A DNA stretch of 9,869 bases, from the NCBI GenBank assembly GCA_927911475.1, contig CAKMPP010000160.1:1-9869 (forward strand). The letters are read 5' to 3'. The DNA comes from an uncultured Solobacterium sp. (GTDB lineage Bacteria; Bacillota_I; Bacilli_A; Erysipelotrichales; Erysipelotrichaceae). The notes under the pieces were generated by a model. That model worked only from the letters and a program-made list of their open reading frames with translations, searched no databases and was not told the DNA's origin. How positions within the stretch are numbered: the stretch's first letter is position 1; every line of letters begins with the position of its first letter. Made by a program: the position numbers and the translations under genes. This document shows, in pieces, positions 1-5,126 of this stretch.

Positions 1-189
1 GCTATTCGTGGTAAAGAGACCAAAGAAATGGCTGCGAAATACATGCAGAAGAAAGCCAAACTCTCTCAGAAAGATAAGGCAAAACTAATCGCAGATATGG
101 AAGTTGAAATGCGTGAAGCAGCCGCAAGTCTAAACTTCGAAAGAGCAGCTGAACTTCGTGATATTCTCTTTGAATTAAAATCAGAGTAA
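1..189 (+). CDS. uvrB: UvrABC system protein B, C-terminal end (partial)
   Basis: The frame is open from base 1 to a TAA at 187-189 and gives the last 62 residues of a protein that begins before the window. Residues about 25-60 of this fragment form the UVR motif (KLIADMEVEMREAA, then LNFERAAELRD). This is the short helical hairpin through which UvrB contacts UvrC. The preceding charged linker (ETKEMAAKYMQKK) fits the end of UvrB better than UvrC, where the UVR motif is internal. UvrB is the helicase-like damage-verification subunit of nucleotide excision repair in the cytoplasm. Clp-type proteins and McsA also carry UVR motifs, but not at the extreme C-terminus after this type of linker. The next gene starts 3 bases downstream, so the two are probably co-transcribed. 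Confidence 0.85.
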   Translation, partial: AIRGKETKEMAAKYMQKKAKLSQKDKAKLIADMEVEMREAAASLNFERAAELRDILFELKSE

Positions 190-192
190 ATT

Positions 193-718
193 ATGAAAAC
201 AGATACTATGCAAGATGAACCAAAACTGATTTTGACATATCCACATAAGACGATACTAAATTGGATAGCCTTTGTGACGATTATATCGTTCTTTTCGATT
301 GTGACGTGGATATTAAAAAATTTGATTCATGAAGGAACGGATGAATCAGGCAGGATGATAATTGTTATTGCGCTTGTTTGTATACCACTACTTCTTTGTT
401 TATTAGTTTGTTATTTCTATCTGAATGCAGTGAAATTAGAAATTGATAAAAACAACTCTTTGAAATACTATACTTACGGAAGTAGAGGACATAGTGTATT
501 GCATTTTCGATTTGCAATGGAAGATATCCAAGAAATAAAAAGGAAGTAAACTTCCACTTGGTTGTTCGAAGGTAACGATGAAAATCAAGAATCCTATCTT
601 TTGTGGATTTTATGAGAAGAAGATAGATAAGCAAATAAATATTAGCGTCATCGCTGAAAGAGAGAAAGTAGATTTTTTCATCCAAGAGTTTTTGAATCAA
701 CATTCAGATAAACTCTAG
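193..718 (+). pseudogene. Two-helix membrane protein of unknown function, frame broken near 541
   Basis: I do not recognise the family with certainty. As sequenced, an ATG at 193 opens a 118-residue frame ending at a TAA at 547-549. It has a short polar N-terminus, two hydrophobic helices (about residues 21-41 and 55-78) and then a soluble segment rich in beta-type residues. The +1 frame from 542 continues without interruption to a TAG at 716-718. It reads GSKLPLGCSKVTMKIKNP, then CGFYEKKIDKQINISVIAER, and joins naturally after DIQEIK. Dropping one A from the A5 run at 537-541 fuses the halves into about 174 residues. The layout, a helix pair followed by a compact beta domain, resembles small bacterial PH-like membrane proteins; that is inference. 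The ribosome binding site is weak and the gene sits 3 bases after uvrB, suggesting translational coupling. The break is probably a sequencing error. Confidence 0.6.
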
Positions 719-744
719 GTTTTAGATGTTAAGAAAATTACTGT

Positions 745-775
745 AAAAATGTTCCTGCATAGGGAGCATTTTTTT
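745..775 (+). terminator. Rho-independent terminator after the uvrB-membrane protein unit
   Basis: Arms 746-755 and 763-772 pair over 10 bp (AAAATGTTCC with GGAGCATTTT, including one G-U pair) around a 7-base loop, and a T-run extends to 775. It lies 27 bases after the restored stop of the preceding gene. The rest of 719-816 holds the alaT promoter and no gene. Confidence 0.85.
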
Positions 776-785
776 ATAGTTCGAG

Positions 786-809
786 TATAATAGAGTAGAC
801 GTACGAGGT
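786..809 (+). promoter_or_regulatory. Likely -10 element and ribosome binding site of the aminotransferase gene
   Basis: A perfect TATAAT lies at 786-791. The expected -35 position (763-768, GGAGCA) is a poor match and falls inside the 3' arm of the upstream terminator, so the promoter may depend on an activator. An Lrp-type regulator encoded by the second gene of this unit is an obvious candidate (inference). GAGGT at 805-809 lies 7 bases before the ATG at 817 and fixes that start. Confidence 0.6.
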
Positions 810-816
810 ACAGACT

Positions 817-1992
817 ATGGATTATACAAAGTTATTAGCAAAAAGAGCAGTAGATATGAAACCGTCAGGAATTCGTAAGTTCTTCGACCTGGTTGCGGAA
901 ATACCGGATTGCATTTCACTGAGTGTTGGTGAGCCTGATTTTAAGACACCATGGGATATTCGTGATGCGGCAATTCATACAATTGAACAAGGTAAAACAC
1001 AATACACGACCAACGCAGGTTTAAAAGAGTTGCGTCTTGCGATTCGTGAATACTTGCTTCGCAAATATAATCTGGATTATGAAATTGATCAGATGATTGC
1101 GACTGTAGGTGCAAGTGAAGGCATTGACCTCGTATTCCGTACAATCGTGGAAGAGGGTGACGAAGTCATCTTGCCAGATCCAGGATACGTTACATATCAA
1201 CCAACAGCTGCTTTTGCAGGAGCGAGTATCAAGTATGTAAAAGCGAAAGTAGAGAATGATTTTAGAATCCAAGCTGCAGATATTAAGGCTGCGATTACAG
1301 ATAAAACGAAGGCAATTTTATTGTCTTATCCAAATAACCCAACAGGCGCGATACTATCTCGTAAAGAGATGGAGGAAATCGCAGAAGTATTGCGTGATAC
1401 AAATATTCTTGTCATCTCCGATGAAATTTATTCAGAACTGATCTATGGAGATGGAGAGTTTACATCCTTTGCGTCAATTCCAGGAATGAAAGAAAGAACA
1501 CTCGTACTGAATGGTTTCTCTAAGACCTTCTCTATGACAGGTTGGCGTTTAGGATATATTCTTGGTCCAAAGGAAATTATCAAGGTGATGTTAAAGGTGC
1601 ATCAGAATTGTGTTATGGCAGCTCCTACCGTGAGCCAATATGCCGCAATTACAGCACTTCGTGATTGTGATAGGGATGTAGAGGAGATGCGTAAACAATA
1701 TGATATGCGTCGACAGTATTGCGTGCGTAAACTGAATGAAATGGGCTTGAAGACATTTGAGCCAAAGGGAGCCTTCTATGTATTCCCAGAAATTTCTAGC
1801 CTAGGTATGAGTAGTGATGAATTCTGTGAGAAGTTATTGAATGAACAACATGTCGCAATTATTCCTGGAACTGCATTTGGTGAAAGCGGACAAGGTTTTG
1901 CGAGAATTAGTTATGCGTATAGTATTGAACACTTGCAAGAAGCGATGAGACGCATTGCACAGTTTATAAAGGATCATAAAGGAGATAAATAA
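817..1992 (+). CDS. alaT: Class I PLP-dependent aminotransferase, probably alanine transaminase (AlaT type)
   Basis: A full-length 391-residue fold-type I aminotransferase, cytoplasmic. Visible landmarks are the N-terminal PSGIRKFFDL segment (16-25), SVGEPDF (36-42), the substrate-loop motif YPNNPTG (171-177) with its conserved Asn, the SDEIYSEL strand (201-208) with the Asp that contacts the pyridine nitrogen, SKTFSMTGWRLGY (235-247) with Lys236 as the expected Schiff-base lysine, and an ARISYAYS segment near the C-terminus with the carboxylate-binding Arg. The family moves amino groups between amino acids and 2-oxo acids. The N-terminus and the partnership with an Lrp/AsnC gene resemble B. 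subtilis alaT (yugH) with alaR (yugG), so alanine-pyruvate transamination is the best guess. Aspartate or aromatic substrates remain possible. The regulator gene starts 1 base after the stop. Confidence 0.85.
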   Translation: MDYTKLLAKRAVDMKPSGIRKFFDLVAEIPDCISLSVGEPDFKTPWDIRDAAIHTIEQGKTQYTTNAGLKELRLAIREYLLRKYNLDYEIDQMIATVGASEGIDLVFRTIVEEGDEVILPDPGYVTYQPTAAFAGASIKYVKAKVENDFRIQAADIKAAITDKTKAILLSYPNNPTGAILSRKEMEEIAEVLRDTNILVISDEIYSELIYGDGEFTSFASIPGMKERTLVLNGFSKTFSMTGWRLGYILGPKEIIKVMLKVHQNCVMAAPTVSQYAAITALRDCDRDVEEMRKQYDMRRQYCVRKLNEMGLKTFEPKGAFYVFPEISSLGMSSDEFCEKLLNEQHVAIIPGTAFGESGQGFARISYAYSIEHLQEAMRRIAQFIKDHKGDK

Positions 1993-1993
1993 G

Positions 1994-2485
1994 ATGGATA
2001 ATCTAAAGTTAATTGACTTACTTGTACAAAATCCACGTGCAAGTATTACAGACTTAGCAGACATTTTAGGAGAAACAGAAGAAACTGTTGATCATGCTAA
2101 AAAAGAATTAGAGAAAAGAAAATTATCTGGTGGTTACCACACAATGGTAAATTGGGATAAAGCAAATATTGGTCATGTTGATGCGATAATTGGTGTTAGT
2201 GCAAAGCCAGAACGTGGTAGTGGCTATGATAAGATTGCGGAAAGAATTGCACACTTCCCTGAAGTAAGTAGTCTATTCCTGATGAGTGGTAACTCTGAAT
2301 TCTTAGTAAATGTAAATGGTAAGACAATGCGTGAGGTCGCTGACTTCGTTGGTGAAAAGTTAGCTCCAATTGAAGGTGTTGCGGCTACTGTCACAATGTT
2401 TGTACTTAAAAAGTATAAGGTAAATGGTGTAACCATGGATTTGCGTAGCGAAGCAGGCGATGAAAGAATGCCAGTATCCGCATAA
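1994..2485 (+). CDS. alaR: Lrp/AsnC-family transcriptional regulator (AlaR type)
   Basis: A 163-residue protein with a two-part Lrp layout. Residues about 1-45 are a winged helix-turn-helix (LIDLLVQNPRASITDLADIL, then EETVDHAKKELEKR). A linker follows, with GYHTMVNWDKANIG. From about residue 60 comes the RAM/AsnC alpha-beta effector domain, including VDAIIGVSAKPERG, FPEVSSLFLMSGNSEFLV and GVAATVTMFVLKKYK. Proteins of this family form dimers to octamers and bind an amino acid in the RAM domain. In B. subtilis the equivalent partner of the alanine transaminase activates its own operon. Here the gene follows the aminotransferase by one base, and its AGGAGA site (about 1980-1985) lies inside the end of that gene. 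The pairing suggests local control of alanine metabolism; the ligand is inferred. The 3' tail beyond about residue 145 is longer than in minimal Lrp proteins. Confidence 0.82.
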   Translation: MDNLKLIDLLVQNPRASITDLADILGETEETVDHAKKELEKRKLSGGYHTMVNWDKANIGHVDAIIGVSAKPERGSGYDKIAERIAHFPEVSSLFLMSGNSEFLVNVNGKTMREVADFVGEKLAPIEGVAATVTMFVLKKYKVNGVTMDLRSEAGDERMPVSA

Positions 2486-2494
2486 ATAGCGAAT

Positions 2495-2534
2495 AAAATC
2501 ACTTTATATCGTAATGATAGAAGTGATTTTTTCT
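2495..2534 (+). terminator. Terminator after alaT-alaR
   Basis: A perfect 10-bp stem, AAAATCACTT (2495-2504) with AAGTGATTTT (2521-2530), closes a 16-base loop that can fold further (TATC with GATA). It is followed by a T-rich tract. It begins 9 bases after the regulator's stop codon. Confidence 0.82.
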
Positions 2535-2562
2535 TTACTTTTAGTAGGGGAACTGTTAATAT
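2534..2562 (+). promoter_or_regulatory. Extended -10 promoter of the rpsF-ssb-rpsR operon
   Basis: TTTACT (2534-2539) and TAATAT (2557-2562) are separated by 17 bases, and a TG dinucleotide at 2554-2555 gives an extended -10. Transcription would begin near 2568, at the base of the leader hairpin. The -35 box overlaps the T-tract of the previous terminator. Confidence 0.6.
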
Positions 2563-2566
2563 ATTG

Positions 2567-2630
2567 TGGCGAGTGGGTTACTCCCGCTCCTTGCCAGAAA
2601 TGGCCGTTAGACCAGAAGGAGGTGTACGGA
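2567..2630 (+). promoter_or_regulatory. Structured leader of the S6 operon, candidate S6:S18 binding site
   Basis: Between the predicted start of transcription and rpsF lies a strong hairpin: GAGTGGG (2571-2577) with CCCGCTC (2583-2589) around TTACT. It is extended by TGGC (2567-2570) with GCCA (2593-2596) across a small bulge. An alternative fold uses that same GCCA in a GAAA-tetraloop hairpin with TGGC (2601-2604). An unpaired CCG (2604-2606) follows. In many bacteria the S6:S18 complex binds a rpsF leader with an exposed CCG, mimicking its rRNA site, to repress its own synthesis. I have not matched the published consensus base by base, so the assignment rests on position, structure and the presence of CCG. 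AGGAGG at 2617-2622 lies 8 bases before the rpsF ATG. Confidence 0.45.
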
Positions 2631-2936
2631 ATGAAGAAGTATGAAGTCATGTACATCATCAACGAATCTGTTGAAACAGAAAAGAGAGCTGAATTAATCG
2701 AAACTCTCAGCAAGATTATCACTGACAATGGTGGTAAGATTGCAAAGACAGACGAATGGGGAATGCGCGAATTTGCTTACCCAATTGATGACATGAAGAA
2801 GGGTTACTATGTAGTAACAGCATTTGAAGCAGAAAATGACTGCTTAAAGGAATTCGATCGTTTGATGGGAATCAACGCAAATGTTGTTCGTTTCATGATT
2901 ACCCGTGACGAAGCTCCGGCTAAGGGAGCTAAGTAA
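2631..2936 (+). CDS. rpsF: 30S ribosomal protein S6
   Basis: A 101-residue S6 protein, a component of the 30S platform where it pairs with S18. It starts with MKKYEVMYII and contains the family's NGGKIAKTDEWGMREFAYPID (about residues 33-53), GYYVVTAFEAE and NVVRFMITRDE segments, ending in the usual Lys/Ala-rich tail. The frame is open further upstream to an ATG at 2514, but that ATG sits in the preceding terminator and before the promoter. The ATG at 2631 follows a consensus AGGAGG and gives the family N-terminus, so it is the true start. The stop overlaps the ssb start by one base (TAATG), which implies translational coupling. Confidence 0.97.
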   Translation: MKKYEVMYIINESVETEKRAELIETLSKIITDNGGKIAKTDEWGMREFAYPIDDMKKGYYVVTAFEAENDCLKEFDRLMGINANVVRFMITRDEAPAKGAK

Positions 2937-3418
2937 TGATTAACCGCGTTGTTTTGGTTGGTAGACTGACACGTGATGTTGAAGTTCGTAAGACAGCTAG
3001 TGGCTTATCTGTTGCGACATTTACTGTTGCATGTGATCGTCGTGTGGCTCGTGGACAGGATGGAAACAATCAACAGTCTGCAGACTTCATCAGTTGTGTT
3101 GCTTGGCGACAAGCTGCCGATTTCTTAGGCTCATATGCACATAAGGGTGCATTAGTGGGTGTTGAAGGAAGAATCCAAACACGTAACTACGAACGTGATG
3201 GACAAAAGGTTTATATTACAGAAGTCGTTTGCGATACTGTAAACTTACTTGAATCTAAGAGTCAATCACAGAGTAGAGCACAGAACAGTGGTTATCAAGA
3301 CAACAGTTATCAACAGCCGTATTCACAACCAAAGCCATCTGTAAATGATGATTTTGTGAGTGATGACTTCGGCGCAGGAATCGGAATGGATATTTCCAGC
3401 GATGACCTGCCATTCTAA
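2936..3418 (+). CDS. ssb: Single-stranded DNA-binding protein
   Basis: A 160-residue SSB of normal length. Residues 1-105 form the OB fold, with MINRVVLVGRLTRDVEVRKT at the N-terminus, FISCVAWRQAADFL (51-64) carrying a DNA-stacking Trp, GVEGRIQTRNYERDGQKVY (75-93) and VCDTVNLLE. A Gln/Ser/Asn-rich disordered linker follows. The extreme C-terminus, DDLPF, is the acidic tip that docks repair and replication partners. SSB coats single-stranded DNA as a tetramer. It sits between rpsF and rpsR, the standard Firmicutes order, and shares the stop/start TAATG with rpsF. An AGGGAG site lies inside the end of rpsF. Confidence 0.97.
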   Translation: MINRVVLVGRLTRDVEVRKTASGLSVATFTVACDRRVARGQDGNNQQSADFISCVAWRQAADFLGSYAHKGALVGVEGRIQTRNYERDGQKVYITEVVCDTVNLLESKSQSQSRAQNSGYQDNSYQQPYSQPKPSVNDDFVSDDFGAGIGMDISSDDLPF

Positions 3419-3435
3419 ATAAAGGAGAACAGACA

Positions 3436-3666
3436 ATGGCATTCAGAAAACAAAGAATGGGCCGCAGAAAGGTCTGCTACTTTACAAAAAACAACATCAC
3501 TTATATCGATTATAAGGATGTAGAGCTCTTGAAGAAATTCGTTAGCGCAAATGGAAAGATTACTCCACGTCGCGTTACAGGAACTCGTGCGAAGTACCAG
3601 AGAATGTTAGCAATCGCTATCAAGCGTGCTCGTCAAATGGCTTTATTACCATACGTAGAAGACTAA
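3436..3666 (+). CDS. rpsR: 30S ribosomal protein S18
   Basis: A 76-residue S18 with the usual landmarks: basic N-terminus (MAFRKQRMGRRKVCYF), then YIDYKDVELLKKFVSANGKI and PRRVTGTRAKYQRMLAIAIKRARQMALLPY. S18 binds the 30S platform together with S6, encoded two genes upstream. A single Cys (CYF) remains near the N-terminus, as opposed to the multi-Cys zinc-ribbon form. AAAGGAG at 3421-3427 sets the start 17 bases after ssb ends. It is the last gene of the operon. Confidence 0.97.
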   Translation: MAFRKQRMGRRKVCYFTKNNITYIDYKDVELLKKFVSANGKITPRRVTGTRAKYQRMLAIAIKRARQMALLPYVED

Positions 3667-3672
3667 TGACAC

Positions 3673-3705
3673 AAACGACTATCTAAGATAGTCGTTTTTT
3701 TGTGT
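3673..3705 (+). terminator. Terminator of the rpsF-ssb-rpsR operon
   Basis: A stem of at least 9 bp (ACGACTATC at 3675-3683 with GATAGTCGT at 3687-3695) has a 3-base loop and a 7-base T-run. Flanking ACACAAA and TTTGTGT could lengthen the stem. It starts directly after the rpsR stop. Confidence 0.9.
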
Positions 3706-3710
3706 GCATA

Positions 3711-3737
3711 GAAAAAAAGAAGCGTTTTACGCTTCTT
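3711..3737 (-). terminator. Terminator of lrgAB (minus strand)
   Basis: Read on the minus strand, AAGAAGCGT (3737-3729) pairs with ACGCTTCTT (3725-3717) around a 3-base loop. A T-run follows, from the A7 tract at 3712-3718. It begins 7 bases past the lrgB stop and faces the rpsR terminator. Confidence 0.85.
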
Positions 3738-3744
3738 AAATTGT

Positions 3745-4437
3745 TTAGATAATACCAGCGAAGATCGTTGCTAGAGCGACGGTAATAATACCAGAAGTAC
3801 AGATTGCAAGACCTGCCATAGCACCCTGCAAGTCACCGAGTTCGATTGCTTTGGATGTGCCGATTGCGTGTGCACTTGCACCAAGTGCTAAGCCCTGGGC
3901 AATTGGGTCAGTGATATGGAAAATCTTAAATACAATATCTGCGATGATTGCACCAAAGATACCTGTTACGATAATTGCCGCAACAGTAACTGGCACAATA
4001 CCACCTAACTCTTCCGCAACACCCATACCGATGGCTGTTGTGATGGACTTTGGTAGGAAGGTAACGTATTGCGCATGGTTGAAACGGAACACTAGTGAAA
4101 GAACTAGTACTGTAACAACGCTACTAATACAACCACAAGCGATGGAAATTAGAATCATCTTCCAATTCGCTTTGAGCTTATCGATTTCTTTATAGAGTGG
4201 TACTGCCAAAGCGACTGTTGCAGGGGTTAATAACCAACTAAGATACTTTGCGGAGAAAAAGTAGGAATCATAATCAATATGGAAGATAGATACAAAACCA
4301 ATTGTAAAGATAATCGCAATCAATAAAGGATTAAAGATTGGTAGTTTGAACTTTTCACGGCAGAGAATCCCGATAAAGAATCCAATAAGGGATATCACTA
4401 CGCCAATTGTGGCGCTTGTTAGCATAACATTATTCAT
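3745..4437 (-). CDS. lrgB: LrgB/CidB family integral membrane protein
   Basis: A 230-residue, highly hydrophobic protein of normal LrgB length with about six or more membrane spans. Family signatures are KLPIFNPLLIAII (31-43), LLTPATVALAVPLYKE (69-84), LPKSITTAIGM (128-138), ALGASAHAIGTSKAIELG (184-201) and GAMAGLAICTSGI (205-217). LrgB acts with the small protein LrgA. The pair was first described as modulating murein hydrolase activity and autolysis. In B. subtilis and S. mutans the homologues take up pyruvate. The start codon overlaps the end of lrgA by 8 bases (ATGAATAA), so the two are translationally coupled. No LytST-type two-component genes lie nearby. CidB is the paralogous alternative; sequence alone does not separate the two. 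Confidence 0.9.
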   Translation of the reverse strand: MNNVMLTSATIGVVISLIGFFIGILCREKFKLPIFNPLLIAIIFTIGFVSIFHIDYDSYFFSAKYLSWLLTPATVALAVPLYKEIDKLKANWKMILISIACGCISSVVTVLVLSLVFRFNHAQYVTFLPKSITTAIGMGVAEELGGIVPVTVAAIIVTGIFGAIIADIVFKIFHITDPIAQGLALGASAHAIGTSKAIELGDLQGAMAGLAICTSGIITVALATIFAGII

Positions 4438-4786
4438 TGTTTGATTTCTCCTTACCTAATAACATAGATACTTTACCAGTGACTACCATAACAATCACTG
4501 TAGAAACCATCATGATGATGATGGATTGTATTAAGATTGGTTGTAAGGAAGCCATAGACCCAATTAAACCTACAGCTGCAGGAATAAACATTACGGGCAT
4601 AATTTCGATTAAGAAGTCAGCTGTATCATGTACTTCATCAACCTTAAAGATGCCAAGGTTAAGTGCAATGAACAAAAGCACAAGTCCATAAATGGACGCA
4701 GGAATTGGTAGTGGTATAAATGTATGTAAGACTTCACCAATACAAGTAAAAAGAAGGATAATCAAAAACTGTCGAATATGTTTCAT
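4430..4786 (-). CDS. lrgA: LrgA/CidA family holin-like membrane protein
   Basis: A 118-residue protein with four predicted membrane helices and a short charged C-terminus (KEKSNNE). Family motifs are FIPLPIPASIYGLVLLF (23-39), FKVDEVHDTADFLIEIMPVMFIPAAVGL (47-74) and the final VVTGKVSMLLGK. LrgA/CidA proteins are holin-like oligomers that partner LrgB/CidB, and the pair is implicated in autolysis control and pyruvate transport. A GGGAG site (minus strand, 4798-4794) lies 7 bases before the ATG. The gene is divergent from the riboswitch-controlled purine permease; the 150-base gap should hold its promoter, but I could not identify a convincing -35/-10 pair there. LrgA versus CidA is not resolved by sequence alone. 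Confidence 0.9.
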   Translation of the reverse strand: MKHIRQFLIILLFTCIGEVLHTFIPLPIPASIYGLVLLFIALNLGIFKVDEVHDTADFLIEIMPVMFIPAAVGLIGSMASLQPILIQSIIIMMVSTVIVMVVTGKVSMLLGKEKSNNE

Positions 4787-4939
4787 ATAGTTTCTCCCAA
4801 ACGCTAGTTATTATCCCATTATTTTCCTTAGAATGATACGAATATTATTGATTTTTATGATGATAGTGCTTTCATCAAAGGGAAATATATACATTTTTGC
4901 GATAAATGTTGGAAAAATTGGTTTTTTAACAAAATCCCT
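4787..4939. other. Divergent intergenic region between lrgA and the purine permease leader
   Basis: AT-rich, with no open frame worth calling. It holds the lrgA ribosome binding site and one gapped inverted repeat, ACATTT (4891-4896) with AAATGT (4904-4909), spaced by 7 bases. This could be an operator for lrgAB. On the minus strand GATAAT (4815-4810) is the best -10 candidate, but nothing good lies at the matching -35 position. Confidence 0.4.
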
Positions 4940-4968
4940 TTGTAAATGGCGTAGTAATTTCATATAAT
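4940..4968 (+). promoter_or_regulatory. Promoter of the riboswitch-purine permease transcript
   Basis: TTGTAA (4940-4945) and a perfect TATAAT (4963-4968) are spaced by 17 bases. Transcription would start near 4975, a few bases before the P1 stem of the purine aptamer. Confidence 0.75.
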
Positions 4969-4980
4969 ACCTATGTGCCA

Positions 4981-5050
4981 CATATCGTATATGCTTCCGA
5001 ATTGGCGGAAGTGTCTCTACCCTGCTACCTTAATAGCGGGACTACGGTTG
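4981..5050 (+). ncRNA. Purine riboswitch aptamer, guanine/hypoxanthine class
   Basis: All parts of the purine aptamer are visible. P1 is ATCGTA (4984-4989) with TACGGT (5043-5048). Then come TATATG as J1/2, P2 CTTCCG (4994-4999) with CGGAAG (5006-5011), and a loop ending in TGG. J2/3 is the conserved TCTCTACC-type segment (5014-5021). P3 is CCTGCT (5021-5026) with AGCGGG (5035-5040) around ACCTTAATA, so the L2-L3 kissing bases are present. J3/1 reads A-C-T at 5041-5043. The middle base, equivalent to position 74 of the B. subtilis xpt aptamer, is C, which selects guanine or hypoxanthine rather than adenine. It precedes a purine permease, as in known purine regulons. Confidence 0.93.
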
Positions 5051-5072
5051 TCTCTATTCTTTTTTAGTGACT

Positions 5073-5110
5073 TCCTGTTGAGATGCTACTCGGCAGGATT
5101 TTTGTTTTTT
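5073..5110 (+). terminator. Expression-platform terminator of the purine riboswitch
   Basis: TCCTGTTGAG (5073-5082) pairs with CTCGGCAGGA (5089-5098) over 10 bp, including two G-U pairs, around ATGCTA. A T-rich tract (5099-5110) follows. Its position 22 bases after the aptamer implies that ligand binding favours termination (an OFF switch). A competing antiterminator is only partly visible: GTCTC after P1 with GAGAT in the terminator arm. Confidence 0.85.
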
Positions 5111-5126
5111 AGGCGACGATGTGTGA

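Noticed and set aside
365..703. A minus-strand ORF of 112 residues overlapping the membrane protein
   Set aside because: It is antisense to a plausible coding frame on the plus strand (193-718 when rejoined), has no family resemblance and reads through the complement of the coding sequence.
2514..2630. N-terminal extension of S6 from ATG 2514
   Set aside because: The ATG lies in the alaR terminator and upstream of the rpsF promoter. The extension has no S6 resemblance, and ATG 2631 has a consensus ribosome binding site and the family N-terminus.
3851..4691. Plus-strand ORFs antisense to lrgB and lrgA
   Set aside because: They are mirror frames of hydrophobic coding sequence, with no ribosome binding sites and no family resemblance.
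4980..5110. A tRNA or T-box leader upstream of the permease
   Set aside because: The fold and conserved bases match the purine aptamer throughout, there is no T-box sequence or specifier loop, and the downstream gene is a purine transporter.
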